The notes beneath the pieces were generated by a model, which was not told the origin of the DNA, ran no database searches, and saw nothing but the letters and a program-made list of their open reading frames with translations. Positions 8,686 to 15,912 of a DNA stretch of 64,000 nucleotides are shown in pieces (the stretch's first letter is position 1; each line of letters starts with the position of its first letter). Source of the stretch: Aggregatilineales bacterium (GTDB taxonomy: Bacteria > Chloroflexota > Anaerolineae > Aggregatilineales > Phototrophicaceae); assembly GCA_030834905.1 (NCBI GenBank), contig JAUQWZ010000052.1, positions 1 through 64,000 on the forward strand, in the 5' to 3' direction. The position numbers and the translations under genes were made by a program.

Positions 8686-8801
8686 GACTGAGTGATGAGT
8701 AATGAGTCAAAAGTGCAAAGTCAAAAGTTGAAAGTGCGTGGTGCTGATCGCGCTTTACTTTCAAACTTTCCACTTTTTACTTTCACCTCGAACTTCTCCC
8801 G
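8686..8801. repeat. Heptameric inverted-repeat locus B, partly coding
   Basis: Left arm units (CAAAAGT, GCAAAGT, CAAAAGT, TGAAAGT) and right arm units (ACTTTCA, ACTTTCC, ACTTTTT, ACTTTCA) flank a short loop with TGCTGATCGCG. Unlike the other copies it lies inside the open reading frame of the next gene, encoding about its first 35 residues. Confidence 0.8.
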
Positions 8802-10182
8802 CTTTGACCTCGTCGTGCTGGGGGTTATCGTTGTGCTGCTGGGCGGCATTGGTCTGACTATCCTGCTGGGGGACCGTGTCGGCGTCACGCTGGAACGGGT
8901 GGGTCCGTTGGGGACTGCGCGCAGCACCAGCCGGGTGACGATGCAGTTCAGCGAGAGCATGGATCGGGCGAGCGTGGAAGTGCGTTTTCGCACCGAACCG
9001 GAGATCGCCGGGACGTTTTCGTGGAACGGCGACACGCTGATCTATCAACCGGACGACGTGCTGATGCCCGGTCAGCAGGTGGAAGTCGTGCTGGCGGCGG
9101 GGGCGGTCAGCCAGAGTGGGCGCGAGGTGCTGTCGGAATATCGCTACCGCTTCAGCGTGCGAACGCCGCAGGTCGTCTATCTGTATCCCGGAGACGACAT
9201 CCCGCACAATATCTGGACTGCCGACCCCGCCATCCCGGGCAGCGAACAGCAGGTGACGTTCAGCCCATCCGGCATCTACGACTTCGCAGTCAGCCCCGAT
9301 GGCACGCAGATCGCCTTTGCCGAGAGCAGCGGAACGTCCGGCGCGCATGACATCAAACTGCTTGATCTGGAAACGCAGGCGCTGGAGCAGTTGACCAACT
9401 GCCTTGACGCTTCGTGTACGACTCCGGCGTGGCGACCTGACGGCGGCATGATCGTCTACGAACGGGTGGACTTCAACACGGATTTGCCCGGCGTGAGCAG
9501 CAGCCCGACGCGCCTGTGGGTGCTCGATCTGACCTCGCGCCCGGTGCAAACGCGCCCGCTGTTCTCTGACCTGCAAATTCTGGGGTATGACGCCGCCTGG
9601 TCGGCGGATGGCAGCCGCATCGCGCTGTATGATCGCTCGACCGCCAGCATCCTGATCTACGATTTCACCGACGGCAGCATCATCGCCATCGATTCGACCG
9701 GGGGCAGCGCGGGCGATCTGTCACCGGATGGCAGCATGATCGTTTACGAGGAAATGTCACCGCTGATCGAAGGTTCGAGCATTCGCCCCTATCTGCAAAT
9801 CATTGATCTGGCGACCAACGAGCAGTCGGTCATTAGCGAACCGGAAGCAGGCTACAGCGACTCGATGCCGGTCTGGTCTCCTGATGGGACACTGCTGGCG
9901 TTCGCGCGGCTCGATTTCGCGCGCGCTCCGACGGAGCAGATTTATCTCTTCGACGCCACGACGGGCGAGATACGGCAGCTCACCGACGAGCCGCGCTACG
10001 CCAACGGTTTCTTTCGCTGGGATCCAACCGGCACGCAGCTTGTGATTCAGCGGTTCCCGGCGCTGGACGAAAACCTGCGTCCGAACAACAGCGGGCTGCC
10101 CGAAATCTGGACGCTGGACGTGACCGATGGGACGCTGACGCAGGTCGCCAGCAACGGCTTCATCCCCGCCTGGGTGCCGTGA
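8692..10182 (+). CDS. Membrane-anchored TolB-like beta-propeller
   Basis: A single membrane helix (VVLGVIVVLLGGIGLTILLG, about residues 41-60) is followed by an Ig-like domain of the Big_5 type (SRVTMQFSESMDRASVEV ... FSWNGDTLIYQP) and then repeated WD40/PD40-type blades with the signatures FAVSPDGTQIAF, AWRPDGGMIVY, AWSADGSRIALY, DLSPDGSMIVY and VWSPDGTLLAFA, so the bulk is an extracytoplasmic six-bladed propeller of about 496 residues. The first 35 residues are encoded by repeat locus B. ATG 8692 has TTAGGA upstream, and no usable later start exists before the helix. It likely binds or senses a surface component. Confidence 0.83.
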   Translation: MMSNESKVQSQKLKVRGADRALLSNFPLFTFTSNFSRFDLVVLGVIVVLLGGIGLTILLGDRVGVTLERVGPLGTARSTSRVTMQFSESMDRASVEVRFRTEPEIAGTFSWNGDTLIYQPDDVLMPGQQVEVVLAAGAVSQSGREVLSEYRYRFSVRTPQVVYLYPGDDIPHNIWTADPAIPGSEQQVTFSPSGIYDFAVSPDGTQIAFAESSGTSGAHDIKLLDLETQALEQLTNCLDASCTTPAWRPDGGMIVYERVDFNTDLPGVSSSPTRLWVLDLTSRPVQTRPLFSDLQILGYDAAWSADGSRIALYDRSTASILIYDFTDGSIIAIDSTGGSAGDLSPDGSMIVYEEMSPLIEGSSIRPYLQIIDLATNEQSVISEPEAGYSDSMPVWSPDGTLLAFARLDFARAPTEQIYLFDATTGEIRQLTDEPRYANGFFRWDPTGTQLVIQRFPALDENLRPNNSGLPEIWTLDVTDGTLTQVASNGFIPAWVP

Positions 10183-10240
10183 GAAAATCTGCCGGGCTTC
10201 CTGCGCCCCTGCAAGATGAATTCTGATTATTCGATATGCG

Positions 10241-10813
10241 CTAGGGTTTTAAACCCAGGTGGTCGATTAGGGCGTCCAGCTTGGCGAGCAGCTCGTCGGG
10301 GCTGCCGTCATTGACCAGCGTGTAATCGGCGATGGCAATCGAACCGCCTTTTTCGAGGTTTTCGATCTCCAGCCAGTCGCGCTTATCGGCTTCTTCCGGC
10401 GTCAGCGGGCGCTCCTGACGGCTGGCGAGGCGAGCATGGCGCAGTGGGCGGGCGCTGACGATGGCTGCCACGACAATTGAAGCGCCAAGCTCCCGCCGCA
10501 GCAGCTTGTACTCGCTCCAACTGTACAGCCCATCGATGACAATGCTGCTGTGGTTCTCCAGCGCGGCTTTGAGCAGCGGCATCGCCCGCCGGGCGATTGC
10601 GTCCATGCCTTCGTTGGCGCGCAGTTCTTCGCGCACAAGGCGCTCGTTATCCGGCGTCAGCGGCAGCCCGCGCCGCAGCACTTCATCGACTACAATGCCG
10701 CCAAAGCGGTACTGAAAAAAACCGCGCTCTTCCAGATGCCGGGCGCAGAGCGATTTACCCGCGCCAGGCATCCCGACCAGAGCGAACGCGCGAGGGGGAT
10801 TCGACATAGCCAC
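10241..10813 (-). CDS. UPF0200-like nucleotide kinase
   Basis: This is a 190-residue P-loop protein with Walker A GMPGAGKS (residues 14-21), similar to dephospho-CoA kinase and adenylate kinase and most like the UPF0200 group better known from archaea. A VIDGLYSW strand (Walker B-like) and an Arg-rich lid (RHARLASRQERPLTPEE) follow. The substrate is uncertain. GTG at 10813 is favoured because AAGGTGAGG lies 6-8 nt upstream; an ATG two codons later is possible. The stop codon TAG falls in a GCGCTAGGG sequence that resembles the end of the repeat element at 25195-25293. Confidence 0.78.
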   Translation of the reverse strand: MAMSNPPRAFALVGMPGAGKSLCARHLEERGFFQYRFGGIVVDEVLRRGLPLTPDNERLVREELRANEGMDAIARRAMPLLKAALENHSSIVIDGLYSWSEYKLLRRELGASIVVAAIVSARPLRHARLASRQERPLTPEEADKRDWLEIENLEKGGSIAIADYTLVNDGSPDELLAKLDALIDHLGLKP

Positions 10814-10914
10814 CGTTTTGCCTCACCTTGCTGAAGGAAACTGCGCGCCATTATACAACAAGAGTGCGGCGCGGGCGGAGGGTTCAACCCGGTGATTCGC
10901 CGGTGTTCCGGTGC

Positions 10915-13896
10915 TTACGAACCGCTGCGCAAAATCGTCACTTCAACTTCGGCGCTGGCGCTGTTGCCCACCGCGTCATAGACCGTCGCGCTGAACTGCT
11001 CGATGCCGGGACTGCTGATGCTCCAGTTCAGTTGGAAGGGCCAGCTTTCGTCAGCGCCGAGCGAGCTGCCGTTGTGGAAGAATTCGACTCGCGACGTGGC
11101 GATATTGTCGTTGACGTTTGCCTCAAGCTGCACCTCGCTATCGGTGGGCCAGCGGTAAATCCTGCCCGGCTCAGCCGAATCGAGGCTGATGGTGGGCGCG
11201 ATATTGTCCACCGTCACCTGAATGGCGTCTGTCTCGATGGAATTGTTGCTGCGGGTGACTTCCAGACGGAGGCTGTACAGCCCATCCAGCCCTTCGGTGT
11301 CCCACGCGCCCAACGGCTGTTCAGGATCGTAATCGGTCTGGATGCTGCCGAGATCGATCCACGCCGCCGGGTTGAAACCCTGACCGTAGGACACGCGCAG
11401 CGAGGTGAAATTGCGGGTGTTGATTTCGCCAAATATATCCACCAGACCGCCGATGTAGCTCAACGTCCGCGGTTGGGTAATGCGCACCGCGCTGATGACT
11501 TCGGGCACGCTCACCGTGTCCAGTTCGACCGGCGGCAGCGGGCGGTTGTTCGCGCGCCACCAGTCCATCGCTTCGCCTGGCGGGACGAAGAACTCGCGGT
11601 CGGTTTGCAGTTCCGGCGGTGTGTTGAGCGTGGCAAGCTGACCGGTGCGGTTGTTGACCGTCACCCGCTGCCAGTGGCTGTCGGTCTGGCGCGGCTGCAT
11701 CCCCTCGACGAAAATTTCCTCGACGACCGGGCAGATGCCGTTAGGCTGCAAGCCGGACAGCGCGCACACAGGCGCGGAGACAATTGTCGGCGGGCGCTGC
11801 CAGTTGGCTGGCTGAATGCCTTCGCTGACGTGGGTATAGTCGATCACGGCACGCCAGACCGACGCCGCGCCTTCGAGTCCATACGACGACAGGCTCATCG
11901 CCTCGCCATCCTCGCGGCTGAGATTGACGCCGACGACGTACTGCGGCGTGTAGCCCACCGTCCAGTCGTCAGCCCCGCCGCCGGCTAACCCGTTGACCAC
12001 CGCGCCGGGGCGGCTCAGTTCAAGCGGGTTGTTCTGCCCCAGCACCGCCCAGCGCGTTTCCTGATCGGCGAGAATGTCGTTGATCAGGTAGGCGACGTCT
12101 CGCTGAAGCAGCAGCGTGCAGACCTCAAGCGTGGCGCAGTCAAAAGTAGCAACCTGGTTATATTCCCACAGCAGGGTGCCGTTCGCGTCTTCGATGCGGC
12201 GAATGGCGACCGGATCGCGACCGCGCCAGCCGCGCGTCGGCGGCTCAACCTGCACGCCGATCTGGTTGCCGAGGGTGGCGAAGACCGAATAGGAATAGGC
12301 GACATCCAGCAGCGACACTGCGCCGCCACGTTCCAGCAGCATCAGATCATAGCTGAAGCTGCTCAAGCCGTTCAGTCCCACCTGCTGCGCCATGTTCAGA
12401 ATGCGCGACATGCCCTGACGGAAGGCGATTTCGGCGGCGGGTGGCACCAGCCCCGCGCCCAGCGCCTGGCGCAGGCTCACGGGACCGCGAAAGCGCCCAT
12501 CCGGGTTATCGACCGTATAGACCAGCCCTTCTTCCGCGCCGGGGAATGAACGCGGAATATCGAGCAGCATGGTCGCCGGGCTGGGGGGATTAACGACGTT
12601 CCCCTGCGGGTCCAACTGCACGTTGAGGTACACGAACGGCTGCAAGGTGGGACCCGGCTGGTGTTCCATTGCGCTGGCGTCCCCGACCATGCTCTTGATC
12701 TCGCCGGTTCGAGCGTCGATGATGATCAGGCTGCCCTGGTCGGGCGGGATGGTGACGGTATCGCCGATGGATGGCAGCAGCAGCGCGCTGGAACACGGGC
12801 TGCCGTTCAGCGCCGTCACGCTCGAAGATCCCCCGCTGAGGCGGCTGATCTGCGCCCGCAGCGCGCATTCCGACTGCAAATATAAATTGGTGTCCAGCGT
12901 GGTGGTGATGCGCATCCCACCGTGAGTGACCAACTGGCGACCGTCGAGTCCCAAGCCGCTTAAAATCGTCTCCGCCTGCCGCCGGGCATAGACCGTGAAG
13001 TCCGGCGCAAGCTGGGGGATATAATCGCCGCGCCGCCGAATCGAAATCGCGGTCGTCGCCGCCTGATTGAAAGCATCTTCGGTGATTTGCCCGCGGTTCA
13101 GCAGGGCACGCAGGGCGTCCTGCTGCCTGCCGCGCGCCGCCGTTTCGTTATCGAACGGGTTGTATTCCGGCGCGGCGGGAATAGCCGCCAGCAGCGCCGC
13201 TTCCGCCAGCGTCAGGTCAACCGAGCGCTTGCCGAGATAGATTTGCGCGGCGGCTTCAATGCCATAGGCTTCACTGCCGTAATAGTTGGTATTCAAATGC
13301 CATTCGAGGATTTCCTCAGGCGTGTAGCGGCGGTTGATCTCCGCCACCAGCGCGATCTCGCGCGAGCGCCGTTCGTTCTCGTCAGAGCCATAGACCGGCG
13401 TCGGTTCAATCACGTTCCGCACTAAGCGCCCGGTCAGGCTGCCGTCCGGCGGCAGCGTGCCAACCAGGATGTTTCGCCACAGGCGCAGCAGCGTCCCAAA
13501 TGGATCAAATCGAGCGCTGGTCAGGAAATTTGGATCTTCCATGACCAGCGTTGCCTGCGCGACGTAGGGCGGCAGCGTATCCAGCGCAATCCAGGCGCGC
13601 TGGTCGCCCAGCGGGTCCTGCAGGCTGTAGAGGACGGTCGTGCCGTCGCGGTCGTAAAACTGGGTGACACCCTGCGCGGTCAGGGCGGCGAGACTTTCCT
13701 GCGGCGTGGTCAGGTTCTGCGAGGCATTCCAGTACACCACCAGCGCGCCGCCAAAGGCAGCCCCTGAAGGCAGCACGATCAGAAGCAGAAACAGGGTGCT
13801 GTACAGCCCCAGCCAGAAGCGGCGCTGCTGATTGCGTATCCGCAGGCGGGCGATACGCCGCCGCCGCCGCCGGACGATATGAGCTACCGATGCCAC
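10915..13896 (-). CDS. Class A PBP-like protein with lost transpeptidase motifs
   Basis: About 993 residues: an Arg-rich cytoplasmic tail, one membrane helix, a GT51 glycosyltransferase domain, a penicillin-binding-like domain and two C-terminal Ig-like domains. The GT51 part keeps MEDPNF and the REIALVAEI-YTPEEIL-NTNYYG region, but the usual GGSTITQQ motif is DGSLTGRL. In the transpeptidase part the SxxK site reads QPGPTLQPF (Pro and Gln for Ser and Lys), the SxN site reads AGLVPPA and the KTG site reads GLAGG, so penicillin-type catalysis is not expected. GTG 13896 follows AAGGAAACGTCT and is preferred to 13962. It probably acts as a scaffold, or as a glycosyltransferase without cross-linking. 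Confidence 0.87.
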   Translation of the reverse strand: MASVAHIVRRRRRRIARLRIRNQQRRFWLGLYSTLFLLLIVLPSGAAFGGALVVYWNASQNLTTPQESLAALTAQGVTQFYDRDGTTVLYSLQDPLGDQRAWIALDTLPPYVAQATLVMEDPNFLTSARFDPFGTLLRLWRNILVGTLPPDGSLTGRLVRNVIEPTPVYGSDENERRSREIALVAEINRRYTPEEILEWHLNTNYYGSEAYGIEAAAQIYLGKRSVDLTLAEAALLAAIPAAPEYNPFDNETAARGRQQDALRALLNRGQITEDAFNQAATTAISIRRRGDYIPQLAPDFTVYARRQAETILSGLGLDGRQLVTHGGMRITTTLDTNLYLQSECALRAQISRLSGGSSSVTALNGSPCSSALLLPSIGDTVTIPPDQGSLIIIDARTGEIKSMVGDASAMEHQPGPTLQPFVYLNVQLDPQGNVVNPPSPATMLLDIPRSFPGAEEGLVYTVDNPDGRFRGPVSLRQALGAGLVPPAAEIAFRQGMSRILNMAQQVGLNGLSSFSYDLMLLERGGAVSLLDVAYSYSVFATLGNQIGVQVEPPTRGWRGRDPVAIRRIEDANGTLLWEYNQVATFDCATLEVCTLLLQRDVAYLINDILADQETRWAVLGQNNPLELSRPGAVVNGLAGGGADDWTVGYTPQYVVGVNLSREDGEAMSLSSYGLEGAASVWRAVIDYTHVSEGIQPANWQRPPTIVSAPVCALSGLQPNGICPVVEEIFVEGMQPRQTDSHWQRVTVNNRTGQLATLNTPPELQTDREFFVPPGEAMDWWRANNRPLPPVELDTVSVPEVISAVRITQPRTLSYIGGLVDIFGEINTRNFTSLRVSYGQGFNPAAWIDLGSIQTDYDPEQPLGAWDTEGLDGLYSLRLEVTRSNNSIETDAIQVTVDNIAPTISLDSAEPGRIYRWPTDSEVQLEANVNDNIATSRVEFFHNGSSLGADESWPFQLNWSISSPGIEQFSATVYDAVGNSASAEVEVTILRSGS

Positions 13897-13932
13897 AGAC
13901 GTTTCCTTAGATGGTTCAAGTGTATGAATACA

Positions 13933-13962
13933 ATTACATTCATATGGTAGCGCATAATTCAA
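13933..13962 (-). promoter_or_regulatory. Possible promoter of the PBP-like gene
   Basis: On the minus strand TTGAAT (13957-13962) and TGTAAT (13933-13938) are separated by 18 bp, upstream of the GTG at 13896. The match to consensus is moderate. Confidence 0.35.
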
Positions 13963-13990
13963 TTCGCAAGAGGACTAGATTTATTGTTAC

Positions 13991-14031
13991 ATTCGTTGTA
14001 TATTCGTTACGAATGGACTGTTGCGTTCGTT
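13991..14031. promoter_or_regulatory. Direct repeats, probable OmpR-type operator
   Basis: ATTCGTT (13991-13997), a 4-bp spacer and ATTCGTT again (14002-14008) give the 7-4-7 arrangement typical of OmpR/PhoB-family tandem sites. A third similar copy, GTTCGTT, is at 14025-14031. The repeats lie between the divergent PBP-like gene and the response regulator gene, so either could be controlled. Confidence 0.5.
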
Positions 14032-14050
14032 AGTTTCGAAAGGCGCCATT

Positions 14051-14791
14051 ATGGGCAAGACCAAAATTCTGCTCGTCGAAGACGATCCGAATATCAGCAA
14101 GCTGATTAGCGATTACATGACTTCGCACGGGTTCGAGGTCACCGCGTTTGGTGACGGACCCGATGCACTGGAATATGTTCAGATGCGCGGTCTGCCTCAC
14201 ATCGCCCTGATCGACCTGTCGCTTCCCAGTATGCATGGCTTTGAAGTGAGCACCCGTCTGAAATCGATGGCAGATGTTCCCATCATCTTTATCACCGCCA
14301 CCAACGATACCGACGTTGTCGTTCAGGGTCTGAAGAAGTACGCTGAAGATTTCATTGTCAAGCCTTTCGAACTGCGCGAGCTGGAAGCCCGAATTCAGGT
14401 GGTGCTGGCGCGTATGCCCAGCCTCGATTATGCCAGCGAACCCATCATCCGCATTGACGATAACCTGAGCATCGACTTTGCCCACAATCGCATCGTCGTC
14501 AACGGCAAAGCCTATGGATTGACGCCAACCGAGTCGATTTTGCTGCACGTGCTGCTGCGGAACGCCGGGCGCGTGGTCGAAAATCGGATGCTTATCGCCC
14601 GCGTTTGGCCCTCAGAGGAAGTTTACGAAGACACGCTGCGGGTGCACATGCACCGGCTGCGGCGCAAACTGGAAGCCGATTCTCACCACCCACATTACAT
14701 CCGCACCGAACGCGGGGTCGGGTACATGTTTACGGTTCGCCCCCCTGAAGGCATCACGCTTGAGGGCGAAGAACAGCTTATCGAAGATTAG
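14051..14791 (+). CDS. OmpR/PhoB-family response regulator
   Basis: This 246-residue protein has an N-terminal receiver domain with acidic pair Glu10-Asp11, phosphoacceptor Asp55 (LIDLSLP), Thr82 and Lys104 (VKPF). The C-terminal winged helix has LTPTESILLHVLL, DTLRVHMHRLRRKL and the ERGVGYMF wing. It is a transcription factor switched on by a histidine kinase; the kinase gene at 15913 is a plausible partner, though two flavoprotein genes on the other strand lie between. ATG 14051 follows GAAAGG. Direct repeats of 7 bp just upstream suggest autoregulation. Confidence 0.93.
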   Translation: MGKTKILLVEDDPNISKLISDYMTSHGFEVTAFGDGPDALEYVQMRGLPHIALIDLSLPSMHGFEVSTRLKSMADVPIIFITATNDTDVVVQGLKKYAEDFIVKPFELRELEARIQVVLARMPSLDYASEPIIRIDDNLSIDFAHNRIVVNGKAYGLTPTESILLHVLLRNAGRVVENRMLIARVWPSEEVYEDTLRVHMHRLRRKLEADSHHPHYIRTERGVGYMFTVRPPEGITLEGEEQLIED

Positions 14792-14827
14792 CGACTCCGT
14801 TTTCAATACTTAATAACTGCCTTTTCT

Positions 14828-14860
14828 CAGGGGCAGGCGCAACCATCGCCTGCCCCTGTT
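14828..14860. terminator. Strong hairpin between convergent genes
   Basis: A perfect 12-bp stem, CAGGGGCAGGCG paired with CGCCTGCCCCTG, encloses a 7-nt loop and lies between convergent genes. The T-tract is short on both sides (GTTTG on plus), so termination may rely mainly on the stem. Confidence 0.7.
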
Positions 14861-14887
14861 TGCTGGCGCGGCGCGCCCGTCTCAGGC

Positions 14888-15310
14888 TCAAAAGGCGGCG
14901 TTCAACGACACTTTGACCGGGGCGATCTTCACGATGACACGGGTTTCCTGATGTTTGCGTTCGGGTGGATAGATATCGCCATAGAAATGCTGCTTACCCG
15001 TATAGCGCTGGGTCAGCCTGTCGGCGTGGGCTTCGGCACCTGCTGTAGTGATTTCAACCACACAGCCGCGTACTTCAATCCAGCGACTGCTGCTGCGCGG
15101 GTCAATCACGAGCAGCGTTACGCGCGGGTTGGCGGACATGTTCCGCCCTTTCTGGCGCTCCAGCGTGGTATTGACCAGCACATACTCGCCGTCGTAATCC
15201 GTCCAGACAAGGCTGGATTGCGGCTGACCATCGGGCATGAGGGTGGACAGCACGCCATGCACCGGCAGGCTGAACAAATCCCGATGTGAGTCAGGTATCG
15301 TGTTGACCAT
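14888..15310 (-). CDS. PPOX-class flavin/F420-dependent oxidoreductase, copy 1
   Basis: This 140-residue split-barrel protein of the pyridoxamine 5-phosphate oxidase-like superfamily has the typical order HGVLSTLMPDGQPQSSLVWTDYDGEYVLVNT, RQKGRNMSANPRVTLLVIDP and WIEVRGCVVEI. The family binds FMN or F420 and carries out reductions or oxidations of small molecules. It sits 6 bp downstream of a paralogue of identical length, so the pair is a tandem duplication in one operon. The cofactor cannot be settled by eye; the RNMSANPRV form is common in F420-type members. Confidence 0.88.
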   Translation of the reverse strand: MVNTIPDSHRDLFSLPVHGVLSTLMPDGQPQSSLVWTDYDGEYVLVNTTLERQKGRNMSANPRVTLLVIDPRSSSRWIEVRGCVVEITTAGAEAHADRLTQRYTGKQHFYGDIYPPERKHQETRVIVKIAPVKVSLNAAF

Positions 15311-15316
15311 GAGGAT

Positions 15317-15739
15317 TTACCCTTCTGTCCGAACGCGCGTCGGCTGGATGACCACTTTTACCGGACGATGCAGCGCCGCCAATTCAGCCGCCACCGAATC
15401 GCCAAAAAACTTCGCGTCCGGTTTATTCATGTAGAGCTGCGTGAGCAAATCGAGGTGCTCGGCAGCGCCCTCCTCAGTCATTTCCACCACCAGCCCCCGA
15501 ATTTCAATATGGCGCAAGGGCTGTTTTGGATCGTAGATGATGAGGCTGACCTTCGGGTTCTGGCGCATGTTCTTCTGTTTGCGGAAGTCCTTCATCGTAT
15601 TGATGAGGATCAGGTCACCTTCTCGACTGCACCAGATCGGGGTGGTCTGGGGCTGTCCGTCCGGCATCACCGTCGTCAGCGCCACATAGAACGGACCATC
15701 GACCAAATCCAAATGTGATTCCGGGATACATGCCGTCAT
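15317..15739 (-). CDS. PPOX-class flavin/F420-dependent oxidoreductase, copy 2
   Basis: This is the first gene of the tandem pair, 140 residues, with the same split-barrel signatures: VALTTVMPDGQPQTTPIW, KQKNMRQNPKVSLIIYDP and HIEIRGLVVEMTEEGA. It is clearly homologous to its neighbour but well diverged, so the duplication is not recent. A GGGAGTGAAAA Shine-Dalgarno region precedes the ATG. Predicted cytoplasmic, a probable dimeric redox enzyme. Confidence 0.88.
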   Translation of the reverse strand: MTACIPESHLDLVDGPFYVALTTVMPDGQPQTTPIWCSREGDLILINTMKDFRKQKNMRQNPKVSLIIYDPKQPLRHIEIRGLVVEMTEEGAAEHLDLLTQLYMNKPDAKFFGDSVAAELAALHRPVKVVIQPTRVRTEG

Positions 15740-15865
15740 TTTTCACTCCCATCCGCCTGACTAATCGAGGCTCATGCAGGATACCAGAATGATGACGATC
15801 TGCGTGTGAAACTATTCACAAGTATCATTGTATCCCAGAAAACAATGTCCGAAGTTAATTTCAGT

Positions 15866-15874
15866 TGGTATAAT
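15866..15874 (+). promoter_or_regulatory. Extended minus 10 promoter of the sensor kinase
   Basis: TGGTATAAT is an extended -10 element (TGN plus TATAAT), 38 nt upstream of the kinase ATG. No good -35 is seen, as expected for this promoter class. Confidence 0.5.
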
Positions 15875-15912
15875 GAAAGTCCTAATGTAAATATTGGACC
15901 AAAGCAGTTGCA

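Noticed and set aside
10828..11988. Long plus-strand frame opposite the PBP-like gene
   Set aside because: It is a shadow frame produced by high G+C; the protein has no motifs and the opposite strand has a clear PBP.
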